Of a DNA stretch of 43,669 nucleotides, positions 33,087-41,151 are shown one piece after another (the stretch's first letter is position 1; each line of letters opens with the position of its first letter). The DNA comes from Acidimicrobiales bacterium (GTDB lineage: Bacteria; Actinomycetota; Acidimicrobiia; Acidimicrobiales; MedAcidi-G1). The position numbers were made by a program, and so were the translations under genes. The notes beneath the pieces are model-generated. The model worked only from the letters and a program-made list of their open reading frames with translations. It did no database searches and was not told where the DNA came from. The DNA lies in the NCBI GenBank assembly GCA_028823445.1, contig JAPKBH010000014.1:1-43669 (forward strand), in the 5' to 3' direction.

Positions 33087-35520
33087 GCGAAACCTCAGAG
33101 GGATTAAACGACTTCCCTAAAAAACGTTCAAACTCTGCATCGGTAACCGGTTCTGAGAAGTGAAACCCTTGGGCGTGATCGCACTGCAGTTGGCGCAAAT
33201 GATGCAACTGGGTTTCGGTCTCCACCCCTTCGGCCACTACTTGTAAACCCAAACTATGGGCCAAAGCAATGGTGCCGGTAATGATGGCCGAATCGTCATC
33301 ATCGGTGCCGAGGCCGGTCATAAACGAGCGATCAATCTTCAAAAAATCAATGGGGAAACGCTTGAGGTAAGCCAAAGACGAAAACCCGGTACCAAAATCG
33401 TCAAGACCAGTACGCACCCCTAAGGACTGCAGTTCTTCCAAAATGGTTTCTGTTACTGGGTTAGCGGCGATCAAAGCACTTTCGGTGAACTCCAGGGCCA
33501 CCAAAGCCGGGTCGAGTTGGTTATCTAAGAGCGCAGTGCCGACCATTTTTGGAAAAGCCGGGTCAGCTAGTTGGCGGGCCGAAACGTTTACCGCCACGCT
33601 CAATGGTTCGGTAACTTTTTTGTTCCACGCCGCCAAACAGCGCAAGGATTGGTTTAGTACCTGGGCACCTAAGTCAGCAATCAGTCCCGTATCTTCGGCA
33701 ATGTCGATGAACTGATCGGGCAGTAGCAACTCTCCGTTTTCGGTGCGAATGCGAGCTAAGGCTTCGGCCCCCACCACCGTCATGTCGGCAATGCGTATCA
33801 CCGGCTGGAAATAAGCTTCAATGCGGCCGTCGTCTAAAGCCTGGCGGAGTTCTTGTTCGACGCTGCGTCGGCGTACCGCTTGGTCACGAAGATGGTCGTC
33901 AAATACTTCGGCACGGTCTCGGCCTTTTTCTTTGGCCCGGTACAGCGCAGTGTCGGCGTCCCGGAGCAAATCATCGGGGGATTCCTGTCCATGGGCCAAA
34001 GCAATGCCGATGCTGGTGCTAACCACAGCAGATTCGGTGCCCAACGCCATAGGCACCCCGAGGGAGCGTCGTACCCGTTCGGCGGCTACTAAAGCATCGG
34101 TGGTGCGGGCCATGTCAGAAATGATCACTACAAACTCGTCGCCCCCTAGGCGGGCCACCGTGTCACCGGGGCGGACCGTTAATGCTAAACGCCGAGCTAC
34201 TTCACGAAGCAATTCGTCGCCCGCCCCGTGACCCAACGAATCATTTATCACCTTGAAATGGTCAAGATCAAGAAAAAGAATCCCTACCATGCGGTCATGG
34301 CGTGAAGCCCGATGCAGGGCATCGCGTAAACGTTCTAGCAACAAAGCCCGGTTGGGTAAACCAGTGAGTTCATCATGGAAGGCCCGTTCTTCAAGTTGGG
34401 CGGTTACTTCAACACGTTCGGTGATGTCTCGAGCATTTACCACTACCCCAGCCACCGCCGGGTTTTCCAACAAGTTGGTGGCCACGATTTCCATGTACAG
34501 CCAACTGCCGTCTTGGTGAGAAATCCGGGCATCAAAAGCCGGAGACATGCCGGGGGTAGCAACGACCTCTGGTGCTTGGGCGATTAAATCAGGTTGATCA
34601 TCGGGGTGCACCAGGTCAACAACCGGCAGGCCTTCAAGGCCCAGAACATCTCGCCCTAAGACGCGTCCCACGGCGGGGCTGGCATAAATGATGTTCCCGT
34701 CGCTGCCCACCACCGCCACTAAATCAGAAGCGTGTTCAACCAGAGCGGCTAAGCGAACTTCGGAAGCCTCGACCCTTTGTTGCGCCGCATGTAACGCACT
34801 GAGGTCTCGGGCCACCAACGAGATGGCATCAATTTGGTGGGTAGCCGTGCGATGAGCTACCAGCAAGGCCGAGACAGGGACCAAAGCATTGCTTCCAACC
34901 CGCTTAGCGGTCAGACGAAACTCGCCCCGCCAAGTGTCATGAGAACGCACCGCCGGCAATGCGGTGGCCGCAAACTGGGCTTGCGACCAGCCATCAAGAA
35001 GGTCTAAAAGCCGAGAACCAACGATGCCCGGCACAAGGTCTTCGAGCGCTTTGTTGGCCCAACGGACGGTACGACCGAGCGGGTCCAAAATGGCCACCAA
35101 GTCGGGGCTGGCTTCCAACACTCGGGTAAGTTCTTGGGCACGATGAGCTTCGTCGAGTTGGCTCGTGACATCGGTAAAAGTAAGCAAGGCCCCGCCTTCA
35201 ACGGGAGTTACGGAAAGATCTATCCAGCAGGGGTCGCCGTTACGGTTTCGTAAACGCAAACGCCCCCGAAAACTTTGTTGCGCAGCCGTTTGTTGCGCCA
35301 GATGCACTAAAAATTCGTCACGGCCCTCGGGATCAATGTGGTCAACCCAGCCTGAGCCCAAAGCTTCTTCAGAATCTTGACCAGTAAGCAACGACCAGTG
35401 GTCATTTACCGCTACGCAGTCCTGCGCGTTATCAAGCAGCGCCATGCCCGTTGGGGCGGCCGCTACCAGGTCGTGCAGCGGTTTCAAAGAATCCGGCCCG
35501 GTATTTTCTTGTTGGTTCAC
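33079..35520 (-). CDS. PAS-GGDEF-EAL cyclic-di-GMP protein
   Basis: An 813-residue soluble signalling protein: three PAS-like domains (about 10-115, 130-240 and 250-370), GGDEF (about 375-540) and EAL (about 550-800). The cyclase motif is intact (GGDEF, residues 459-463), with an RxxD inhibitory site at 450-453. The phosphodiesterase domain keeps EALAR (586-590), the FTES and DDFGTGFSS segments, KIDRSF and AEGVE, so both activities are possible. No membrane segment is present. The frame begins at GTG 35520, 1 nt from the 3' end of the tRNA-Leu gene, leaving no room for a normal leader; ATG 35445 would shorten the first PAS domain. Confidence 0.92.
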   Translation of the reverse strand: MNQQENTGPDSLKPLHDLVAAAPTGMALLDNAQDCVAVNDHWSLLTGQDSEEALGSGWVDHIDPEGRDEFLVHLAQQTAAQQSFRGRLRLRNRNGDPCWIDLSVTPVEGGALLTFTDVTSQLDEAHRAQELTRVLEASPDLVAILDPLGRTVRWANKALEDLVPGIVGSRLLDLLDGWSQAQFAATALPAVRSHDTWRGEFRLTAKRVGSNALVPVSALLVAHRTATHQIDAISLVARDLSALHAAQQRVEASEVRLAALVEHASDLVAVVGSDGNIIYASPAVGRVLGRDVLGLEGLPVVDLVHPDDQPDLIAQAPEVVATPGMSPAFDARISHQDGSWLYMEIVATNLLENPAVAGVVVNARDITERVEVTAQLEERAFHDELTGLPNRALLLERLRDALHRASRHDRMVGILFLDLDHFKVINDSLGHGAGDELLREVARRLALTVRPGDTVARLGGDEFVVIISDMARTTDALVAAERVRRSLGVPMALGTESAVVSTSIGIALAHGQESPDDLLRDADTALYRAKEKGRDRAEVFDDHLRDQAVRRRSVEQELRQALDDGRIEAYFQPVIRIADMTVVGAEALARIRTENGELLLPDQFIDIAEDTGLIADLGAQVLNQSLRCLAAWNKKVTEPLSVAVNVSARQLADPAFPKMVGTALLDNQLDPALVALEFTESALIAANPVTETILEELQSLGVRTGLDDFGTGFSSLAYLKRFPIDFLKIDRSFMTGLGTDDDDSAIITGTIALAHSLGLQVVAEGVETETQLHHLRQLQCDHAQGFHFSEPVTDAEFERFLGKSFNPSEVSPN

Positions 35521-35521
35521 G

Positions 35522-35603
35522 TGCGGACGGGGGGACTCGAACCCCCATGCCTTGCGGCGCTGGCACCTAAAGCCAGTGCGTATGCCAATTTCGCCACGTC
35601 CGC
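35522..35603 (-). tRNA. tRNA-Leu (anticodon UAG)
   Basis: An 82-nt cloverleaf on the minus strand. The acceptor stem GCGGACG/CGTCCGC is perfect and the discriminator is A. The anticodon loop TTTAGGT between CTGGC and GCCAG gives anticodon UAG. The variable arm is long, as expected for leucine, and the T arm GGGGGTTCGAGTCCCCC is perfect. CCA is not encoded. Confidence 0.96.
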
Positions 35604-35646
35604 AGACTTAAAGCCTCGGCATAGTGAAGCCCAAGGCATAGTCGAT

Positions 35647-36246
35647 TTATTGCATCTCCCCGCGACGGGCAATGACCTGATCAATGATGCCGTAGTCGCG
35701 GGCTTCTTCAGCGGTAAACCAACGATCGCGTTCACTGTCCGCTTCGATGGTTTCATAGGTTTGACTGGTGTGTTCGGCGATGCGTTCTTGCAGCATTTTT
35801 TTGGTGTACGCCATTTGCTCGGCTTGGATAGCAATATCGGAGGCTTGGCCGCGTACCCCGCCCAAAGGCTGATGCATCATGATGCGAGCGTGGGGGAGGG
35901 CGTAACGCTTGCCCGGCGCACCGGCGCAAAGAAGGAATTGCCCCATGGAAGCGCCTAAGCCCATGCAGATGGTGCCGACCTCGGGGCCGACAAACTGCAT
36001 GGTGTCGTAAATGGCCATACCGGCGGTGACTGACCCGCCAGGGGAGTTGATGTAAAGCCAGATGGTTTTTTCTGCATCTTGGGCTTCAAGGAAAAGCATT
36101 TGAGCGCTGATGTTGTTTGCTACTTCGTCGTTGACGTCGGTGCCTAAAACCACAATGCGGTCTTTTAGCAAACGACTGAATACGTCGAAGCGTCCACCTT
36201 CAGAAAGATCGGCGTTGGCGGTTGGTGAAGAAAAAAAATCGGTCAT
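35647..36246 (-). CDS. clpP: ATP-dependent Clp protease proteolytic subunit
   Basis: A 199-residue serine protease subunit that forms the double-ring chamber of ClpXP/ClpCP. The nucleophile Ser100 is in GLGASMGQF, His125 is in [10 protein letters not shown], and the acid lies in DSERDRWFT. The Gly-rich strand [11 protein letters not shown] is intact. The usual neighbour clpX is not adjacent; instead tRNA-Leu follows. Degradation of tmRNA-tagged proteins is one expected job, given the ssrA and smpB genes nearby. Confidence 0.96.
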   Translation of the reverse strand: MTDFFSSPTANADLSEGGRFDVFSRLLKDRIVVLGTDVNDEVANNISAQMLFLEAQDAEKTIWLYINSPGGSVTAGMAIYDTMQFVGPEVGTICMGLGASMGQFLLCAGAPGKRYALPHARIMMHQPLGGVRGQASDIAIQAEQMAYTKKMLQERIAEHTSQTYETIEADSERDRWFTAEEARDYGIIDQVIARRGEMQ

Positions 36247-36296
36247 GGCAGGCAGGTTACCGTGCGCTGGGCCAAGGTTGGGGGTAAAAAGCGGTC

Positions 36297-36968
36297 TTAA
36301 CCTTGGGCATCTTCGGCCCGTTGGCGTAAATCCTTGGTGCCCCCGGCCAGCCCATCGGGGTGGTTAAACAATGCGCTGCCTGAAACAAACACGTTGGCTC
36401 CGGCGGCCGCGGCAGCGGCAATGGTGGTGGGGCTAATGCCGCCATCAACTTGAAGGTCGCAGTCGTAGCCTTCGAGCATCTCTGCTACTTGGGTCATTTT
36501 TGCTTCCATGGGGGCGATGTAGGCTTGTCCGCCGAACCCGGGGTTTACCGTCATGACCAGCACTAAACCCAGGAGGTCACGCACATTGGTGATGACCTCA
36601 GCGGGGGTGTGAGGGTTTAAAGCGACTGCCGGGGTGGCTCCCAGGTCGGCGATAAGTGACAGTGTGCGGTGCAAGTGGGTGCAGGCTTCGGCGTGGACCG
36701 TGATGGTTGAACAACCGGCTTCGACGTAGCGGTGAATGAGTTGGTCGGGGTTTACCACCATGAGGTGAGCTTCAAAGTCAATGGTGAGGTGAGGCCGGAT
36801 AGCCGCAATGATGTCGGGGCCGAGAGACAAGTTGGGGACAAAAACCCCGTCCATTACGTCCCAATGGATGCGGTCAGCGCCCGCTTCTTGAAGTTTCAAA
36901 CATTCTTCGCCCAGGCGAGAAAAGTCGGCAGGCAAGATGGAGGGGGCAATCGCTACAGGTCGGCTCAT
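36297..36968 (-). CDS. rpe: Ribulose-phosphate 3-epimerase
   Basis: A 223-residue TIM-barrel enzyme of the pentose phosphate and Calvin pathways, interconverting ribulose- and xylulose-5-phosphate. Motifs [45 protein letters not shown] and FVSGSALF carry the metal ligands and acid/base aspartates. The start ATG 36968 gives the typical [10 protein letters not shown]; an extension up to 37085 overlaps aceK and is rejected. It starts 17 nt after aceK, so the two are probably cotranscribed. Confidence 0.95.
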   Translation of the reverse strand: MSRPVAIAPSILPADFSRLGEECLKLQEAGADRIHWDVMDGVFVPNLSLGPDIIAAIRPHLTIDFEAHLMVVNPDQLIHRYVEAGCSTITVHAEACTHLHRTLSLIADLGATPAVALNPHTPAEVITNVRDLLGLVLVMTVNPGFGGQAYIAPMEAKMTQVAEMLEGYDCDLQVDGGISPTTIAAAAAAGANVFVSGSALFNHPDGLAGGTKDLRQRAEDAQG

Positions 36969-36985
36969 GTTCAGGATCCTAGCCG

Positions 36986-38752
36986 TTAAGTGGGTTGGCC
37001 TGAGCGTCGAAAACGCAATCGCTCGGGGTAAGGGTAAAACTCGGGTAAATCTTTTTTGGCAAGTCGTTCTTGAAGTTCCGACCAAAATTCGGGGGTAAAA
37101 AGTTCACCATGAACGGTTTGGAATCGTTCCCAAATTTCTGGGGCTACTCGAGAGGGGAATGACATGAAGGTGGGGAACTGTTCGGGAAAAACATCTCCTG
37201 GTTCTATAGCGAACCAGGGCTGAGAACGCATTTCATCTTCGTAACTTTGACTTTGAGGCAAAGTCCGAAAACGGCAATTTTCTAACAAACCGATTTCGTC
37301 GTAGTCATAGAACACGACGTTTCCATGCCGGGTTACGCCAAAGTTTTTTGTAAAAAGGTCTCCGGGCCAAATGTTGGCTGACGCTAAGTCTTTGATGGCC
37401 GCACCCCAGTCCAAAGCAGCGGCTTCGGCTCGGTCGGTAGACATTTCTTGAAGATAAAGGTTAAGCGGGTAAACCTGCCGCTCGGTGTAGAGGTGTGAAA
37501 CCACTACTTGGTCGCCTTCGAGGCGCACCGTTTGGCTGGCTTCGCTTAGCAGTTCTTTTAAAAGTTCTGGGTCAAAGCGGTCGGCGTCAAACGAAAGGTT
37601 CTCGAACTCTTGGGCATCGACCATTCGGCCTACCCGGTCGTGGTGGTAAACCAATTTGTAGCAGTCTCGAATGGCTTGACGAGTAGTGTTTTTTGGTGGG
37701 TCAAAACGGTCTTTGATGACTTTGAAAACCACGTTAAAAGAAACCAAAGTAAACACTGTCATGACCATGCCGGGGGTGCCGCGGGCTCGGACAAACTTGT
37801 CGTTGGAGTTTTGTAAATTTCGGTAAAGCGCTCGGTACAAACTGGTTTTTCCGTGTTGATTAAAACCTAAAGCGGTGTAAATCTCTGAAATGGATTTCAG
37901 CGGCAGCATGGTTTTGACAAAGCCAACCAATTCAGATGGTTTGGGCCATTCCACAAAAAAGTAAGAACGGGTGAAGCTGAAGAGGCGACTGGCTTGTGAT
38001 TCGGTCAGTAAAACGGTGTCAACCAGAAGGCCTTGGTCGCTTTGAATAACGGGAATAACGATGGGGGTGACCCGGTTCATGTAGCGCAACCGGCCCACCA
38101 GGTAGGCACCTTTGTTGCGGTAGAAAACGGGTTGCAACATGTCGATGCCATCAAGGTCAAGGTTGTCCCAAGCATCAAGCAAGAAAGCGTCCAAACGGGC
38201 GGCGACCCGTCGGGCGTCGGCGTCGAGGTCTGCCCATGGGGCGTCAAAGCCATAGGAGTTTAGGATCGACCGCATCATGGCGGCCGAGTCACGGGTACGG
38301 GTCCAGGTGGTGATGGGGCTGTCTTCGCCTTTACTGCGGGGCAGTGTGGAGGCCCCAAACCAGCGCAGTTCTACGTCGTTGTCGATGCCGATGGTGGTAA
38401 ACACCCGGCGGGTCACTGAGTTAAAAAAGGTTTCCGAAAGGTCAAGGTCGGAGCGTTGGGCGATGCGTCGGCGGTAGCGCAAACGGGCGGCCCGCCAGGT
38501 GCCGCGCTGGTCGGGCAAAGGCCGCAATGTTTTGGTTATAAGGCCCACTGTTGTTTGAACTTGAGCGGTGTGCAAGGCGAGCCTTTGGATGGCGTCTTGG
38601 TCTTGCTGGGCCCATTCCTGTAGTTGAAAGTGCTTGCCTGCTCGGTGGGTGATTTCTTGAAACTCGGTTATGTAACGGACGTAGCCGTCGAAAACAGCAT
38701 CGGAGATCCAGGTTTCGATGGCCTCGGGGTTATCGAGGAGCTGCTCATTCAT
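36986..38752 (-). CDS. aceK: Isocitrate dehydrogenase kinase/phosphatase
   Basis: A 588-residue bifunctional enzyme that phosphorylates isocitrate dehydrogenase to divert carbon to the glyoxylate shunt, and reverses this. Family length is about 580. The nucleotide-binding lysine segment VFKVIKDRFDPPKN, the segment HDRVGRMVDAQEFEN, and the catalytic loop WPGDLFTKNFGVTRHG followed by VVFYDYDE all match the AceK kinase core, including the Asp, Asn and DYDE residues. The N-terminal regulatory domain is present. The start ATG 38752 has GAGGAG 6 nt upstream. No aceA or aceB is nearby; rpe is downstream. The family is best known from Proteobacteria, so its presence here is notable. Confidence 0.93.
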   Translation of the reverse strand: MNEQLLDNPEAIETWISDAVFDGYVRYITEFQEITHRAGKHFQLQEWAQQDQDAIQRLALHTAQVQTTVGLITKTLRPLPDQRGTWRAARLRYRRRIAQRSDLDLSETFFNSVTRRVFTTIGIDNDVELRWFGASTLPRSKGEDSPITTWTRTRDSAAMMRSILNSYGFDAPWADLDADARRVAARLDAFLLDAWDNLDLDGIDMLQPVFYRNKGAYLVGRLRYMNRVTPIVIPVIQSDQGLLVDTVLLTESQASRLFSFTRSYFFVEWPKPSELVGFVKTMLPLKSISEIYTALGFNQHGKTSLYRALYRNLQNSNDKFVRARGTPGMVMTVFTLVSFNVVFKVIKDRFDPPKNTTRQAIRDCYKLVYHHDRVGRMVDAQEFENLSFDADRFDPELLKELLSEASQTVRLEGDQVVVSHLYTERQVYPLNLYLQEMSTDRAEAAALDWGAAIKDLASANIWPGDLFTKNFGVTRHGNVVFYDYDEIGLLENCRFRTLPQSQSYEDEMRSQPWFAIEPGDVFPEQFPTFMSFPSRVAPEIWERFQTVHGELFTPEFWSELQERLAKKDLPEFYPYPERLRFRRSGQPT

Positions 38753-38808
38753 TTTATCTCCTCGTGGGGAACATGGTTAACGCTAGGCGGGTACTAGCGT
38801 TACTCAAC

Positions 38809-39981
38809 ATGAACGCACTTAACGTACCTAAAACTCGGTTCCCTGGTTTGTCTAACGGTTGGGCTCGCTTTGATGGCCCGGCCGGCACCCAAATGGTTGA
38901 TTCATCTATCGAAGCCATGGCCGATTGGCAACGGAGCGGCAACAACGCCAACAGCCATGGGTCGTTTCCGGCGGCACAAGCTTGTGACGATTTGGTTGAT
39001 GAGGTGAGCGCTACCATGGCCCAACTTTTAGGGGCCGATGCGGAGGGCATGATTTTTGGGCCCAGCACTACCTCAAACTTAATGTCGCTTACACGGGCTA
39101 TTGGGGCCACGTTGCGCCCGGGCGATGAAATTATTTGTACCACTTTGGACCACGATGCCAACGTGGCGCCGTGGTTGCTGGCCGCTGCGGATGCCGGGGC
39201 GGTGGTGCGTATGGCTGAATTTGATGGCTCCACTGGGCGGTTGGCGCCTCAAGCAGTGGGTGATTTGTTGACCGACCGCACTCGTTGGGTGGCGGTGACC
39301 GGCGGGTCTAACGCCATTGGCACCATGCCCGACATTGCGGCCATTACGGATTTGGCTCATGACGCAGGGGCCTTGGTGGCCGTAGATGGTGTGCATAGGA
39401 CCCCACACCGGGTGACCGATGTAGCGGCCATTGGTTGTGATGCTTACGCCACTTCGCCTTATAAGTGGTATGGCCCGCATGCTGGGGTGTTATGGCTAAG
39501 CCCAGAATTACGTGATGTGTTGCCGGCTTACAAGGTGCGCCCGGCTCCTGAGACTGGTGGCGGGCGTTGGCAGCACGGCACCCCTTCGTACGAAACGCTG
39601 GCCGGCATTAATGCAGCAGCCCAGTTTTTGTTGACTACCGGCATGGACAATATTGCGGCGCATGAAAACCAGGTTTTCGCTCGATTGGTGGGTGGTTTAT
39701 ACGACCTGCCGGGGGTGCGGGTTTTGGGTTCCACTGGCCCTGATGATCTCGCGGAGCGGGCGCCTACTCTGATGTTGATGGTGGAAGGCCAAGCACCACT
39801 TTCGGTCGCTGAGCATTTAGCGAGGGCCCAGGTGGCGGTATGGAACGGACACAACTATGCGGTGGGTGCGATGGAACCCTTGGGCTTGCACCACGAAGAG
39901 GGTGCGGTGCGTGCCGGGGTTACCGCTTACATCACCGACGAAGATGTTGACCGGCTTTTGTCTGCGGTAGCAAGCCTCTAA
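38809..39981 (+). CDS. Cysteine desulfurase-like PLP protein (VC1184 family)
   Basis: A 390-residue class V aminotransferase-fold protein. The N-terminus FPGLSNGWARFDGPAGTQ and the mid-region match the cysteine desulfurase-like VC1184 group. The PLP lysine is in TSPYKWYGPH, and the cofactor aspartate/histidine segment is ALVAVDGVHRTPH. Whether it removes sulfur or selenium from cysteine or selenocysteine cannot be told. It precedes selD by 76 nt on the same strand, so a selenium-delivery role is possible. Start choice: ATG 38809 fits the family N-terminus best; ATG 38773 and GTG 38764 are alternatives close to aceK. Confidence 0.88.
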   Translation: MNALNVPKTRFPGLSNGWARFDGPAGTQMVDSSIEAMADWQRSGNNANSHGSFPAAQACDDLVDEVSATMAQLLGADAEGMIFGPSTTSNLMSLTRAIGATLRPGDEIICTTLDHDANVAPWLLAAADAGAVVRMAEFDGSTGRLAPQAVGDLLTDRTRWVAVTGGSNAIGTMPDIAAITDLAHDAGALVAVDGVHRTPHRVTDVAAIGCDAYATSPYKWYGPHAGVLWLSPELRDVLPAYKVRPAPETGGGRWQHGTPSYETLAGINAAAQFLLTTGMDNIAAHENQVFARLVGGLYDLPGVRVLGSTGPDDLAERAPTLMLMVEGQAPLSVAEHLARAQVAVWNGHNYAVGAMEPLGLHHEEGAVRAGVTAYITDEDVDRLLSAVASL

Positions 39982-40057
39982 CCAAAACCCCGTTGGAGCG
40001 AGGGTCATTATCCGGCGGGCAAAGTAGTTTAGAGTCTTAAGGGACGGGAGGTGAGTA

Positions 40058-41086
40058 ATGACAAGACGACTAACCCAATACAGTCACGGCGCTGGTTGAG
40101 GCTGCAAGCTTGCTCCTGGTGAGCTGGCGCACGTGGTGCGTCAATTAACCCCGATAGACAACCCGAACCTTTTAGTGGGTGCGGCCACTGGTGATGATGC
40201 TGCGGTGTGGCGTCTTGATGACGAACGCGCCCTAGTGGTTACTGCAGATTTCATTACCCCGGTGGTCGATGAAGCGCGCCTTTGGGGCCAAGTAGCGGCC
40301 GCTAATGCGGTGTCTGATGTTTACGCCATGGGTGGTCGCCCGTTGCTGGCTTTGAATCTGGTGTGCTGGAACACCGAAGAACTTTCTAACGATTTGTTGG
40401 CCGAAGTTTTGTTGGGTGCTCAAGACATTGCGCAACAGGCCGGCTTTGTTATTGCCGGCGGCCACACTGTTGATGACCCAGAACCGAAGTTTGGTTTAGC
40501 CGTGGTGGGGGAGGCCCACCCGGATCACTTATTAACTAATGCGGGTTTTAAGGTTGGGCAAAAATTGATTTTGAGCAAACCGTTGGGTATCGGAGTTATC
40601 ACCACGGCTATTAAGGCCGGTACGGCGCCCCCCGAGGTGGTGGATGCTGCAATGGCTTCCATGGTGCGTTTGAATGCAGATGCTGCCACGGTGGCTTTGG
40701 CGGCCGGTGCCACTGGGGCGACTGATATTACGGGGTTTGGTTTGCTGGGCCATTTAGGTCGGGCGCTAGAAGAGTCGCAGGTGGCGGCCGAAATTGATGT
40801 GGCTGCTGTGCCCATGTTGGACGGCACTCGGGTTCTGGCCGAAGCGGGCACCATGCCTGATGGAAGCCGCCGTAATTTGACTTGGGTCGAAAACCGTTTA
40901 GACCGGGGCGGTTTTTCTGATCTTGAGGTGCTTTTACTGGCCGATGCGCAGACTTCTGGCGGACTGCTCTTTGGGGTTGAAGATGCTGCGGTTTCTGAGG
41001 CCTTGAGCGATTTGGAAGATTCAGGTCATCGGGCGGCGGTTATCGGAACAGTAGTTGAAGGCCTCGGCCAGATTGCTTTGCGCTAG
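40058..41086 (+). CDS. selD: Selenide, water dikinase with UGA selenocysteine
   Basis: Makes selenophosphate from selenide and ATP. An ATG at 40058, with GGAGG 6 nt upstream, opens MTRRLTQYSHGAG, then TGA (40097-40099), then GCKLAPGELA, in frame with the long downstream region that starts at 40133. The family's active site is GAGCGCK, so UGA stands exactly where the catalytic cysteine usually is, giving selenocysteine 14 next to Cys16 and Lys17. The ATP-grasp-like core is normal (GDDAAVW, VTADFITPVV, ANAVSDVYAMGG, GGHTVDDPEPKFG). Read through, the protein has 342 residues, the usual length. Without readthrough the gene would look truncated at its N-terminus. Confidence 0.93.
40097..40128 (+). 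promoter_or_regulatory. Candidate SECIS hairpin behind UGA
   Basis: The UGA at 40097-40099 is followed at 40108-40128 by a hairpin: GCTC (40112-40115) pairs with GAGC (40121-40124) around a CTGGT loop, and a lower GC/GC step plus a wobble extends it after a U-U mismatch. Position and a G-U in the apical loop fit bacterial SECIS elements bound by SelB. The pairing was judged by eye. Confidence 0.6.
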
Positions 41087-41151
41087 TTCTTGCTCAATGC
41101 TTGGGTCGGCTTTGGTCGGTGCGACACTAGAAGCAACGAGGAGTGAGCCAG

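Noticed and set aside
40133-41086. SelD starting at GTG 40133, or a truncated selD pseudogene
   Set aside because: The in-frame UGA upstream lies exactly at the active-site position and is preceded by an intact N-terminus and a strong ribosome site. Selenocysteine explains it better than truncation or decay.
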